The notes under the pieces were generated by a model. It ran no database searches. It was not told where the DNA came from and worked only from the letters and a program-made list of their open reading frames with translations. Below, piece after piece: positions 32,875 through 40,952 of a stretch of DNA of 40,952 bases (position 1 is the first letter of the stretch; every line of letters starts with the position of its first letter). The position numbers and the translations under genes were made by a program. Location: the NCBI GenBank assembly GCA_003731685.1, contig RCNO01000014.1:16900-57851 (forward strand), in the 5' to 3' direction. Origin of the DNA: Bacteroidetes/Chlorobi group bacterium MS-B_bin-24. Its GTDB lineage: Bacteria > Bacteroidota > Ignavibacteria > Kapaibacteriales > UBA2268.

Positions 32875-34161
32875 ATGAAGAAAATTTTTGTTCTCTTTTT
32901 TCTGTTTGCATTTCAACTTTGGGCTGATGAAATTTATTTTCCACCTATTGACGGAAAAAGTTGGGAGACAATTTCCCCCGAAACGCTTGGGTGGAATGTT
33001 ACGAAGGTTAATAATTTATACGACTTTTTAGAAGCAAAAAATACTAAAGCTTTTATTGTTTTGAAGAATGGTAAGATTGTCCTGGAAAAATATTTTGGAA
33101 CATTTACCCAAGACAGTCTTTGGTACTGGGCATCGGCAGGAAAAACAATAACAGCCTTCCTCGTTGGGAAAGCACAGGAAGAAGGCTATCTTAATATTAA
33201 CGACAGAACTTCGAAGTATTTGGGAGAGGGTTGGACGAAATGCACCAAAGAACAAGAAGATAAGATAACAATCCGCCACCAACTTACAATGACAACAGGT
33301 CTCGATGATGGGGTGCCCGATAATCATTGCACAATCGACACTTGTTTGGTTTACAAATCCGACGCAGGAACGAGATGGGCTTACCACAATGCGCCCTACA
33401 CCTTATTGGAGGAAGTTTTGTCAACTGCAACTAAATTACCTATCAATGTTTATACACAGCAAAAACTGGGTTCAAAAACTGGAATAAATGGTTTCTTTTA
33501 CACTATTGGTTACGACAATGTATTTTTTAGCAAAGCAAGGAGTATGGCTCGTTTTGGCTTGCTTTTCTTGAACGATTGTATTTGGGACAAAGATACCTTG
33601 CTCAAAGATAGAAACTATTTCATCGAAATGGTAAATACATCGCAACCACTAAATAAATCCTATGGTTATCTTTGGTGGCTTAATGGAAAATCTTCGTTTA
33701 TGGTGCCCTCGTTGCAAATTGTGTTCCCGGGACCATTGTTTCCCGATGCTCCAATGGTTGTGATTGCAGGGCTTGGGAAAAATGGTCAAATTGTTTGTGT
33801 TTCGAAAAGCTTGGGCTTGGTGGTTGTTCGAATGGGAGAAAAGCCCGACGACGATGGCGAGGTGTCAATTAATTTGTGCAACCAAATATGGGAAAAATTG
33901 AAAGATATTATGGGCAATGCTAATTCCATTAGTGAATACGAGCAGAAAAGAGTTACAGTTTTTCCCAATCCTGCAGCGAGCAGGTTATTCCTAAGTGGGC
34001 GAGCAGATAATTTTTATGAATATGAAATATCAAACATCTTTGGACAAGTAGTGCAAAAAGGAGCCATAGATAATGGAACAATAGATGTTGGAAATCTTCC
34101 TCGTGGTTTATATTTTCTTAAGATTGGCAACTCGTTTCAGAAATTTATTGTGTTGGATTAA
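32875..34161 (+). CDS. Beta-lactamase-family serine hydrolase with T9SS sorting domain
   Basis: 428 aa exported protein (signal peptide KKIFVLFFLFAFQLWA). Its class C beta-lactamase/esterase-like fold shows S-x-x-K in WASAGKTI and Y-x-N in AYHNAPY; later SYGYLWWLNG and VIAGLGKNGQIV are typical of the family. Such proteins are usually esterases or peptidases acting on unknown substrates rather than drug-resistance enzymes. Residues about 358-428 are a T9SS sorting domain (VFPNPAASRLF, then VGNLPRGLYFLKIG). GGGGGA stands before the ATG at 32875, preferred over an in-frame TTG. Follows another T9SS-exported protein by 61 bases. Confidence 0.88.
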   Translation: MKKIFVLFFLFAFQLWADEIYFPPIDGKSWETISPETLGWNVTKVNNLYDFLEAKNTKAFIVLKNGKIVLEKYFGTFTQDSLWYWASAGKTITAFLVGKAQEEGYLNINDRTSKYLGEGWTKCTKEQEDKITIRHQLTMTTGLDDGVPDNHCTIDTCLVYKSDAGTRWAYHNAPYTLLEEVLSTATKLPINVYTQQKLGSKTGINGFFYTIGYDNVFFSKARSMARFGLLFLNDCIWDKDTLLKDRNYFIEMVNTSQPLNKSYGYLWWLNGKSSFMVPSLQIVFPGPLFPDAPMVVIAGLGKNGQIVCVSKSLGLVVVRMGEKPDDDGEVSINLCNQIWEKLKDIMGNANSISEYEQKRVTVFPNPAASRLFLSGRADNFYEYEISNIFGQVVQKGAIDNGTIDVGNLPRGLYFLKIGNSFQKFIVLD

Positions 34162-34166
34162 ACTCA

Positions 34167-34322
34167 ATGATAAAGAGGATTGTCTCGAAATATTTTTACG
34201 AATGGTTGCTTATCAATCAATCCATCCAAGATGAGCAAGTACTCTGGTTAAACTTCTTTCTGCTTGTGTTCTATGGGTTTGGACAAATGTATGCTTCGAA
34301 GAATATGAATACACTTAACTAG
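34167..34322 (+). CDS. Possible small protein, 51 aa
   Basis: Open frame starting 5 bases after the serine-hydrolase stop: begins MIKRIVSKYFYEWLLIN, followed by a hydrophobic stretch (VLWLNFFLLVFYGFGQMYA). No Shine-Dalgarno is obvious and I do not recognise it; it could be a small membrane protein or chance. It ends 5 bases before the stop of the convergent DUF2520 gene. Confidence 0.25.
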   Translation: MIKRIVSKYFYEWLLINQSIQDEQVLWLNFFLLVFYGFGQMYASKNMNTLN

Positions 34323-34327
34323 AATTT

Positions 34328-35194
34328 TCAGATTTTATAAACTTTTAATTTCTCTACAATTTCCTTGAACTCATTTTCTGTTAAAATTTCAATTTCTCTG
34401 CAAAGGAGCAGGGTGATTTTGGCAAATTCCAGATATATTTGTTGCAATTCGGGTTTAGAGTCGAGGGATTTTAAATGCTCTTCAATAGTGGCTAAGTCTT
34501 TGCGAACCAATGGACCTGTGAGAGGCAAAAAATTGGGTTCCGAAAAGTGTACAAAATTGTTTTCGAGAGTTTGTTGGATTAAAGGAATAAAGACTTTTGG
34601 GTCGAATGGGATTTGGGCAATAAGCTTTTTGGCAAACAGAATAAGCGTATTAAGGTAGTTGGAACTAACAACAGCCGAGGCGTGGTAAATTGCCCTCTGC
34701 CTATCGTCGAATTCAACTTGGATTGGTGTCCCCCCAATTTTTCTTAAAACGCCTTCGATTTTTTCAAAACTTTCAGTCTGAACAATCCAAAAGATATTCT
34801 GAAAAATATCTGGCCGATAAAAGTAAAAAGTTTGCAATGGGTGTGCCGATGCAACAAAAGAGCCCGCTCGTTTCAAGTCCTCTAAAATTTTGTCTGAATA
34901 AGACCCCGAGCAATGAATGATTACTTTGCTTTCGAGTGCTTTCCCAAATCTTTGTGCAAGATTTTGGGCGACTTTTGGGATATCTCGGTCAGCAGTGCAA
35001 ATAAAGATTACATCCGATACTCCGGGCAAATCTTCAAGATTTTGGACAACAAGAACATTTTCTTTGCGAAAAGTTTCGCCATCGGTTGTGTTGCCCAGAT
35101 GTTGCGAAACAATGGCATAAAGATTGCCCTGCTTTAAATTTTCGAGGGCAAGAGCCCGTCCCAACTTCCCATATCCAATTATTGTTATGTCCAT
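34328..35194 (-). CDS. Rossmann-like/DUF2520 protein
   Basis: 288 aa from the ATG at 35194 (MDITIIGYGKLGRALA); a longer frame to 35230 adds 12 residues with no motif. N-terminal NAD(P)-binding-like domain has G-x-G-x-x-G (IGYGKLG) and VIFICTADRDIPKVA, VIIHCSGSYSDKIL, ASAHPLQTF; the C-terminal half is the helical DUF2520 domain (RAIYHASAVVSSNYLNTL). Related to 6-phosphogluconate/ketopantoate-type dehydrogenases, substrate unknown. Divergent from murQ. Confidence 0.88.
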   Translation of the reverse strand: MDITIIGYGKLGRALALENLKQGNLYAIVSQHLGNTTDGETFRKENVLVVQNLEDLPGVSDVIFICTADRDIPKVAQNLAQRFGKALESKVIIHCSGSYSDKILEDLKRAGSFVASAHPLQTFYFYRPDIFQNIFWIVQTESFEKIEGVLRKIGGTPIQVEFDDRQRAIYHASAVVSSNYLNTLILFAKKLIAQIPFDPKVFIPLIQQTLENNFVHFSEPNFLPLTGPLVRKDLATIEEHLKSLDSKPELQQIYLEFAKITLLLCREIEILTENEFKEIVEKLKVYKI

Positions 35195-35279
35195 CGAAAA
35201 TTTACATTTTGCAAAACCAAAAATAATCAAAAGAACAAAATCTTGGTGAAGTGCGTTTAGGTGATTTCAACAATTTTGT

Positions 35280-35287
35280 TATTTTTG
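35280..35287 (+). promoter_or_regulatory. Possible -7 element for murQ
   Basis: TATTTTTG (TAnnTTTG type) 15 bases before the murQ ATG. A TTTAG sits about 20 bases upstream where a TTTG -33 would be expected. The leader would be very short. Tentative. Confidence 0.22.
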
Positions 35288-35301
35288 AATTTACATTCAT
35301 A

Positions 35302-36267
35302 ATGGATATGAGTAATAACGATATTTTCGATGAGATTTCAAATCTGGCGACCGAACAGAACAATCCAAGGACCAAAAACATCGACATCATTTCGACGGAA
35401 GAAATCTTGCATTTGATTAACGAAGAGGACAAAACCGTTCCTTTTGCTATAGAGAAAGAGATACCGAACATTGCCCAAGCCGTAGAACTTATCGTTGAGT
35501 CTTTTCGCAAAGGTGGAAGGTTGTTTTATATTGGAGCAGGAACCAGCGGACGTCTGGGAATCGTCGATGCTTCGGAATGCCCGCCAACTTTTGGAACGCC
35601 GCCCGAGATGGTGCAAGGTATCATTTCAGGTGGAAAAGAAGCAGTGTTTCGAGCAAAAGAAGGAGCCGAAGACGACGAAGCCGCCGGTAGCCAAGTCATC
35701 GAAAAATACAAAATCGCCCCTCCTGATATTGTCGTTGGTATTGCAGCCTCGGGGCGGACGCCTTTCGTGAAATCGGCACTGCTCGAAGCAAAGAAGAGAA
35801 ATATCGCAACGGTTCTGGTTGCAACAGCCCCAGTTGAGCAAGTGAAATCGCTTGGTGTTGTTGCCGATGTTTACATTTGCCCCGTTGTCGGGCCCGAAGT
35901 GATTGCAGGCTCAACACGAATGAAAAGCGGAACAGCACAGAAGCTTGTGTTAAATATGCTTACCACAGCGTCGATGATTAAATTGGGGAAAACTTATGGG
36001 AATGTGATGGTCGATTTGCAGCCGGCGAGCAATAAATTGCGTGAACGTGCGAAGAAGATTATTATGGATTTATGCAATGTCGATTACCAAACGGCTGAAA
36101 AAGTTTTGAAAGCAGCCAATGGGAAAGTCAAAGTCGCTCTGGTAATGATTCTTGGGAATGTTAATTCGAGCGAAGCAATTGAACTTCTCGAAAAAGCCAA
36201 CGGTTTCGTCAAAATAGCTTTACAAATGGCAAAAGAACGGTATGGAACCAATAGTTCGAGTGAATAA
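35302..36267 (+). CDS. murQ: N-acetylmuramic acid 6-phosphate etherase
   Basis: 321 aa. Cleaves the lactyl ether of MurNAc-6-phosphate in cell-wall recycling. SIS-fold motifs: EQNNPRTKNID near the N-terminus, GRLFYIGAGTSGRLGIVDAS followed by ECPPTFGTPP with the catalytic Glu, VVGIAASGRTPFV, and the signature GSTRMKSGTAQKLVLNMLTT. Start placed at ATG 35302 (a second ATG is two codons later); the frame is open further upstream but without motifs. It overlaps the ABC ATPase gene by 26 bases. Confidence 0.95.
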   Translation: MDMSNNDIFDEISNLATEQNNPRTKNIDIISTEEILHLINEEDKTVPFAIEKEIPNIAQAVELIVESFRKGGRLFYIGAGTSGRLGIVDASECPPTFGTPPEMVQGIISGGKEAVFRAKEGAEDDEAAGSQVIEKYKIAPPDIVVGIAASGRTPFVKSALLEAKKRNIATVLVATAPVEQVKSLGVVADVYICPVVGPEVIAGSTRMKSGTAQKLVLNMLTTASMIKLGKTYGNVMVDLQPASNKLRERAKKIIMDLCNVDYQTAEKVLKAANGKVKVALVMILGNVNSSEAIELLEKANGFVKIALQMAKERYGTNSSSE

Positions 36268-36988
36268 TCTTTCTGTTGTGTACGATAAAACCGAAATTTT
36301 GCGGGATATTAACTTCGAGATTTATCCCGGCGAGATTTTTGTCATTGTTGGTGGGAGCGGTTGTGGAAAAAGCACACTCCTTCGGCAAATCATTGGATTA
36401 GAAATTCCAACCACAGGGGAAATTTATATCGACGGGGAAGAATTTACAACAGCGAAGGGACGCAAACGCGAGGAAATCCTGCGTAAATTTGGCGTTTTGT
36501 TTCAATCCAGTGGGCTAATTGCTTCGATGACACTGTTCGAAAACATCGCCCTTCCTTTAAAATCATTCACTAAAATTTCGGATGAAAGAATCGAACAAAT
36601 AGTAAGGCTAAAACTCAAGTTGGTTCAGCTCGAAGGCTACGAAAATTACTATCCGTCGCAGTTGAGCGGGGGAATGCGTAAACGCGCCGGCATTGCACGA
36701 GCCCTTGCCCTCGACCCTCCAATCCTTTGCTTCGATGAGCCATCTTCGGGACTCGACCCGCTGACCGCAGCCTCGCTCGACCAACTTATCGTGAACCTTA
36801 ACAATGCTCTTGGTTTAACAATGATTGTTGTTACCCACGACCTCGCAAGCATTCCCCGTATTTCCCACAGAATTATTATGCTCGACAAATCGAAGCGGAC
36901 AATTATCGCTCGGGGAACCCCAAATGAGCTAAAAAATTATAAAGAAAACAAAATCGTTTATAATTTCTTTAATAGAATTGCTGAATGA
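36242..36988 (+). CDS. MlaF-like ABC transporter ATPase
   Basis: 248 aa. Walker A GGSGCGKST, signature LSGGMRKRAGIARALALDP, Walker B ILCFDEPSSGLDP, and H-loop VVTHDL. The form GGMRKRAGIARA is characteristic of MlaF/Ttg2A-type ATPases for phospholipid transport between inner and outer membranes. The usual partners (MlaE permease, MCE-domain MlaD) are not in the window. Its start lies inside murQ (26-base overlap), so it is translationally coupled to cell-wall recycling. Confidence 0.92.
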   Translation: MEPIVRVNNLSVVYDKTEILRDINFEIYPGEIFVIVGGSGCGKSTLLRQIIGLEIPTTGEIYIDGEEFTTAKGRKREEILRKFGVLFQSSGLIASMTLFENIALPLKSFTKISDERIEQIVRLKLKLVQLEGYENYYPSQLSGGMRKRAGIARALALDPPILCFDEPSSGLDPLTAASLDQLIVNLNNALGLTMIVVTHDLASIPRISHRIIMLDKSKRTIIARGTPNELKNYKENKIVYNFFNRIAE

Positions 36989-36989
36989 T

Positions 36990-37328
36990 ATGAAACATTG
37001 GTTAGTATTGGCATTATTTACAATTGTTTTGGGTTACACTTATTGCTCAAAAGAGGGATTTTCTTCCGACGAGAGTAAGTTTATAAAAACATACAAAGAA
37101 ATATTGATTGCCCGTTACTCTATTGGCGATTCCGTCAAAGCAAATCAAGAAGTGATGAACATTTTGAAGCGAAACGGATATTCCTTTCGTGAGTTTTTGG
37201 ATACTTTTTGGGAACTGAGGAACAAGGACTCAAAACGATTTTCGGCAATTATCGATTCCATTCGCAAATCGGCAGTGCAGGATGTAATCGAAGCAAAAAA
37301 GAAGGAATTTCAACGAGCCAATCGGTAA
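36990..37328 (+). CDS. Small secreted or lipoprotein-like protein, family unknown
   Basis: 112 aa from the ATG at 36990, one base after the ABC-ATPase stop (a TTG at 36978 is also in frame). Hydrophobic N-terminus MKHWLVLALFTIVLGYTYC with Cys19 in a weak lipobox; the rest is charged and helical (FIKTYKEILIARYSIGDS, VMNILKRNGYSFREFL). Likely a periplasmic lipoprotein made with the ATPase; function unknown. Its last 19 bases overlap the convergent fmt gene. Confidence 0.7.
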   Translation: MKHWLVLALFTIVLGYTYCSKEGFSSDESKFIKTYKEILIARYSIGDSVKANQEVMNILKRNGYSFREFLDTFWELRNKDSKRFSAIIDSIRKSAVQDVIEAKKKEFQRANR

Positions 37329-38230
37329 CCTCGGAGAAATCCTTCGATGCTCATCTTTTTCCTTCCTTCGAATTGCACTTCTGTTGGGATTATAAATCCA
37401 TCGGAGCAGGAAATCAACATCTGATTTGTTTGAATAATCACCTTTCCCGGCTCGTTCTGGTGGGGTTCGAGTTTATATTTGCAGCGAAAAATTTTAAATC
37501 GCTTTCCATCCAAAATGAACCAAGCCCCGGGCGTTGGAGAAACGCCATAGATGAAATTTCGGATTTCCACAGCGCCCCTTGCCCAATCGATTTCGCATTG
37601 CTCGGGATAAATTTTCGGGGCTCGTGTTGCTAAGCTATCATCTTGTTTGAACAATTGATAGTTACCTGACAAAAGAACTCGGCAGGTCTGGACGGCGATT
37701 TCGCCAGCCTTTGGAGCGAGAAAATCGTGTAAGTCCCCTGCGGTGAAATCTTCGGGTATGGGATACTTCCACTGCAAGATGATATTGCCAGCATCAACTT
37801 CTTCCTGCAATACGAATGTGGTCAATCCGGTTTCTCTTTCGCCGTTGATAATCGTCCAATTTATTGGAGCAGGTCCACGATATTTCGGAAGCAAACTTGG
37901 ATGGACATTGAAGCTGGCGACGCGTGCAACTTTGAATACTTCGGCTGGAAGAATTTTGAATGCAATAACAACAATTATGTCGGGTTCGATTTGCTTCAGT
38001 TCATTTACGAAAGCGGGTTCTTTGAGTTTTTCGGATTGTAGCACAGGAATTCCCAGCTCCATTGCTTTGAGTTTAACAGGGGAAGGCACAAGTTTAAGTC
38101 CTCTGCCTGCGGGCTTGTCGGGATTAGTAACTACGAGTGCAACACCAAACTCCTTTGCCAAAGCCTCTAACGAAGGAACTGCAAATTCTGGAGTCCCCAT
38201 AAAAACAATCTTAACACTTTTTACATTCAT
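37310..38230 (-). CDS. fmt: methionyl-tRNA formyltransferase
   Basis: 306 aa. Formylates initiator Met-tRNA. N-terminal Rossmann-type domain with MGTPEFAVPSLEAL, the NPDKPAGRG loop, and catalytic region FNVHPSLLPKYRGPAPI with the usual Asn/His, plus QEEVDAGNIILQ containing the catalytic Asp. The C-terminal beta-barrel is present (TPGAWFILDGKRFKI). Length normal. def (peptide deformylase) is not adjacent. Its strand-opposite frame is open for hundreds of bases, which is a shadow. Confidence 0.96.
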   Translation of the reverse strand: MNVKSVKIVFMGTPEFAVPSLEALAKEFGVALVVTNPDKPAGRGLKLVPSPVKLKAMELGIPVLQSEKLKEPAFVNELKQIEPDIIVVIAFKILPAEVFKVARVASFNVHPSLLPKYRGPAPINWTIINGERETGLTTFVLQEEVDAGNIILQWKYPIPEDFTAGDLHDFLAPKAGEIAVQTCRVLLSGNYQLFKQDDSLATRAPKIYPEQCEIDWARGAVEIRNFIYGVSPTPGAWFILDGKRFKIFRCKYKLEPHQNEPGKVIIQTNQMLISCSDGFIIPTEVQFEGRKKMSIEGFLRGYRLAR

Positions 38231-38300
38231 AATATTTCTTTCAAAAAAAAATTATATTTTGCAAAACTATGTAAAATTATTGACAAAATTTGAGGAATTA

Positions 38301-40784
38301 ATGGCAAAAAAAGTTACTAAAAGCGTTCCAGCAAGGAAACAACTAATCCCTGCTAAGTATCAGGACATTCTTGCCATACTTGTTCTTGCAGTTCTGCTTT
38401 ATGGTTTTTTCTGGGGACCTATCACTGGTGCTGGCTTTGTTGATTTCGACAACATTTCGTCGTGGGCGTTTCGCCCCTTTATTGAACAAGCGAACCGCAG
38501 TGGAAATTTCCCACTTTGGATTCCATTGATTTTTAGTGGGATGCCCGCCTATGCCTCGTTGCTCGTTACCGGCAATCGTTCTTGGGATATAATATCCCAA
38601 ATCTTCACGAATATTTCCGTTGGCTTCGGTGGTATATTTGGTAGCGATGTTGCCCGAGTTCTCTTCTTCTACTTGCTCTATGGCATTGGTGTGTATTGGC
38701 TTTTGAGATACAAGCAGTTCGATAAGACTGTTGCTCTTTTTGCTGCTTTTGCAGCAGTTTTTTCGACTTATGTCATTACTTGGGTTATGATTGGACACAA
38801 CACTAAGCCGATTGTAGTGGCAATGTTCCCCTATGCTTTCCTTTTCATCGAAAAACTCAAGCAAAAGTTCAATCTGCTCGATTTCAGCCTGCTCGTTGTG
38901 GTTTTTGCAATAATGTTTGTGGGAAACCATTTGCAAATGATTTTCTATGGTGGACTTGCGATTGCAATTTATTTGATATATGACTTTATTGTTGGATTAA
39001 TCAAAAAAGAAAAAGTTTGGGTCAAATTGCGTTCTGCACTGATTGTAGCCATTGCTTTGGGTTTGGCTTTCCTTATGTCTGCCGACAGATACTTTTCCAC
39101 TTTTGAATACGCTCCGTATTCGGTTCGTGGTTCGGCTCCAATTGTCAAACTTCATACCGACAAGACACAAAAAGCCGATAAAAGCGACTACGATTACGCA
39201 ACGATGTGGTCATACCATCCCAAAGAACTTATAACTTTCCTTGTTCCGAGCTACTTCGGCTTTGGCATTCGTGATTACCGCGAGGGCAAAGCCTCGACTT
39301 ACTGGGGAACGAAGGAGTCCGAAGACTCTCCGCCATATATGGGGATTATTGTTCTGGCTCTCGGAATACTCGGGCTTATTTATTTCCGAAAGAATACTTT
39401 TGTTCAAGCTTTATTTATCATTTCTATTTTTGGAATTTTCCTCTCGTTTGGGAAACATTTGCCATTCCTTTACAATCTATTTTACCACTATTTCCCATCT
39501 TTTAGCAAATTCCGTGCACCATCGATGGCTTTGGTTCTTGTCCATTTCGCTGTTCCTTTGCTTTCGGCATACGGATTTTTGGCATTAAAGCATCTTCGAG
39601 AAAATCCCAGCAAAAAAGTAAACACTTGGCTCATTGTTTTGCCAATTTTGTTCCTTGTGATTACATTCTTCTTCTCTGCTTTTATGAAATCGTCTTATAT
39701 AGCAGCAGCTGGAAGTTCAGAAGCTTTTCAACAATATGCCAAAAGTTACGGTGCCGAAGTCGTTTCCGAAATTCAAGACTTCGTGTGGAACAAAACAGTT
39801 CAGGACTTTTACATAAATGCTATATTCCTGCTCGCTTTCGGAATTTTTTCTGTGCTTTATATCAACGGGAAACTGCAATATGTAACTGTTTTAGCCGTGT
39901 TCGGGATTTTAACCATAATCGACCTGTTCCGCATCGATTCCGAGAGAATGGATTATGCCAAAGAAGGCTCACCGACAGAAGTTTTCGAAGCAAGGCGTGA
40001 TGTTTACGATGCAATTAAAAGCGACACAGGTGTTTTCCGTATTGCCGACTTTTCTGTTAATCCTGCAAATCTGACAGCATATTATCTTCGTGAAAACATT
40101 AACGGCTACCACGCAGCAAAACTCCGCGTTTACCAAGACTTGCTCGATGTTGCAAATATGGAGGGGATGGAAGGCTCGACTTCGCAGCTCTACAATCCTT
40201 TCCTGTGGAATTTGCTCAATGTTAAGTACTTAATATTTTCACGAAAACTCGAAGGTGTGGAGCCTATTTACCAAGCCCAAAACGGCTCGGCTTTTGTTTA
40301 TCCGAATTTCTCGTACTTGCCAAGAGCATTTTTTGTAAAAAGTGCTGTGGTCGAGAAGCCACTCGAAATACTTTACCACTTGAAACGAGGCAATTTCAAT
40401 CCATTGGATACGGTATTTGTTGAAAAGCCAATCAAATCGCAGCTTGGCGTTCCCGATTCCACAGCCACTGCTACAATTCATGAAAAAAGAAACGAATACA
40501 TCAAGATTTCTGCCAAAACGAATGCAACGGCTTTGCTTTTCATCTCAGAAATCTACTATCCCTACTGGAAAGCCTATGTCGATGGAAAAGAAACCGAAAT
40601 TATCAAAGCCAACTATGCATTTCGTGCAGTCGTAATTCCAGCAGGAACTCACACATTAGAGATGAAATTCACATCACCGGGCTTCGAACGGGGAAAAACC
40701 ATTTCGCTTTTGGCTAATTTGCTAACACTACTTGGCTTAGCCGCTGGCATTTACCTTAACCTACGCAAAAAGAAACAGGAATAG
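38301..40784 (+). CDS. YfhO-like large membrane protein
   Basis: 827 aa. The start is ATG 38301 with GAGGA five bases before it; the frame is open upstream to 37743 but that is antisense to fmt. The protein has an N-terminal basic tail (KKVTKSVPARKQ), about a dozen membrane segments (first: ILAILVLAVLLYGFFW; the first loop holds GFVDFDNISSWAFRPFIEQ), a soluble segment at about 575-790 and a last helix (LLANLLTLLGLAAGIYL). This is the layout of YfhO-family proteins, predicted polyprenyl-sugar-dependent glycosyltransferase-like membrane proteins. Substrate unknown. Divergent from fmt with 70 bases between. Confidence 0.85.
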   Translation: MAKKVTKSVPARKQLIPAKYQDILAILVLAVLLYGFFWGPITGAGFVDFDNISSWAFRPFIEQANRSGNFPLWIPLIFSGMPAYASLLVTGNRSWDIISQIFTNISVGFGGIFGSDVARVLFFYLLYGIGVYWLLRYKQFDKTVALFAAFAAVFSTYVITWVMIGHNTKPIVVAMFPYAFLFIEKLKQKFNLLDFSLLVVVFAIMFVGNHLQMIFYGGLAIAIYLIYDFIVGLIKKEKVWVKLRSALIVAIALGLAFLMSADRYFSTFEYAPYSVRGSAPIVKLHTDKTQKADKSDYDYATMWSYHPKELITFLVPSYFGFGIRDYREGKASTYWGTKESEDSPPYMGIIVLALGILGLIYFRKNTFVQALFIISIFGIFLSFGKHLPFLYNLFYHYFPSFSKFRAPSMALVLVHFAVPLLSAYGFLALKHLRENPSKKVNTWLIVLPILFLVITFFFSAFMKSSYIAAAGSSEAFQQYAKSYGAEVVSEIQDFVWNKTVQDFYINAIFLLAFGIFSVLYINGKLQYVTVLAVFGILTIIDLFRIDSERMDYAKEGSPTEVFEARRDVYDAIKSDTGVFRIADFSVNPANLTAYYLRENINGYHAAKLRVYQDLLDVANMEGMEGSTSQLYNPFLWNLLNVKYLIFSRKLEGVEPIYQAQNGSAFVYPNFSYLPRAFFVKSAVVEKPLEILYHLKRGNFNPLDTVFVEKPIKSQLGVPDSTATATIHEKRNEYIKISAKTNATALLFISEIYYPYWKAYVDGKETEIIKANYAFRAVVIPAGTHTLEMKFTSPGFERGKTISLLANLLTLLGLAAGIYLNLRKKKQE

Positions 40785-40827
40785 ATAATTTGAAACGATA
40801 CTTCGTTCATCAACATCCTTAAATTGC

Positions 40828-40952
40828 TTGATAGACAGCCAGTTTAATGACTTTAACCCGAATTATGCATTAGAAATATCCAAAGGGGGAGAAAAATTAT
40901 CGATATTTTCAAACAATCCCTTAATCCAAGCTCTTCTTTCTGGCTTAACGGA
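40828..40952 (+). CDS. Possible start of a gene cut by the window edge
   Basis: Open frame from a TTG (next codons ATA GAC AGC) to the window end, with protein-like composition (DFNPNYALEISKGGEK, then NNPLIQALLSGLT). No Shine-Dalgarno is visible and there is no ATG start in this frame, so it may be a real N-terminus starting upstream or chance. A GGGGGAG at about 40884 followed by an ATT in another frame was also seen. No function assigned. Confidence 0.25.
   Translation, partial: MIDSQFNDFNPNYALEISKGGEKLSIFSNNPLIQALLSGLT

Noticed and set aside
32875-34161. Antibiotic-resistance beta-lactamase
   Set aside because: The SxxK and YxN motifs mark the wider serine hydrolase/esterase family; the T9SS tail and context give no support for drug resistance.
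37743-38300. Upstream extension of the YfhO-like gene by 186 codons
   Set aside because: It is antisense to fmt, low in protein-like features, and ATG 38301 has its own Shine-Dalgarno sequence.

Overview
This 41 kb window looks like a chromosomal segment of an AT-rich, Gram-negative member of the Bacteroidota/Chlorobiota (FCB) group. The evidence is three secreted proteins with C-terminal type IX secretion (T9SS) sorting domains, a GlmU-like protein of the Bacteroidetes type, a DUF6588-like barrel protein, a YfhO-like membrane protein, several lipoproteins, and Lnt plus an MlaF-like ATPase, which imply an outer membrane. An uncultured lineage such as Kapabacteria or Ignavibacteria is my best guess; this is inference without a database search. 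There is no phage, transposase, CRISPR, rRNA or tRNA gene that I can see. Most genes are core housekeeping.

Layout. Bases 1-9.8 kb (minus strand): LysE-type exporter, truA and thrS (overlapping), aspartate kinase, a T9SS-exported beta-propeller, cysS, and a large unrecognised protein. 9.9-11.5 kb (plus): FKBP lipoprotein and a secreted protein. 11.7-13.8 kb (minus): DUF1573 protein and DUF444 protein. 14.4-22.2 kb (plus): barrel protein, lipoprotein, topA, prkA, cca. 22.5-25.9 kb (minus): pyrG, second FKBP lipoprotein, GlmU-like protein. 26.0-29.6 kb (plus): bcp, tatD joined in frame to an outer-membrane barrel protein, lnt. 29.5-31.0 kb (minus): response regulator with a degenerate HD-GYP domain. 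31.6-34.3 kb (plus): two T9SS-exported proteins. 34.3-35.2 kb (minus): Rossmann/DUF2520 protein. 35.3-37.3 kb (plus): murQ, MlaF-like ATPase, small secreted protein. 37.3-38.2 kb (minus): fmt. 38.3-40.8 kb (plus): YfhO-like protein, then a possible cut-off gene.

Functional themes: translation and tRNA biology (thrS, cysS, truA, cca, fmt), envelope biogenesis and recycling (lnt, murQ, MlaF-like, GlmU-like, FKBP lipoproteins), nucleotide and DNA metabolism (pyrG, topA, tatD), and the PrkA/DUF444 pair, here lying 4.8 kb apart on opposite strands.

The two most unusual items are: (1) tatD runs in frame into an outer-membrane-protein gene; the last residues of the TatD domain double as the n-region of a signal peptide, and there is a well-spaced Shine-Dalgarno sequence in front of the internal ATG, so one reading frame probably yields two proteins. 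(2) A family of oriented hairpin repeats fills almost all large intergenic gaps. Several different palindromes recur in the same order at three loci, and one palindrome type has become part of a coding sequence inside a T9SS sorting domain.
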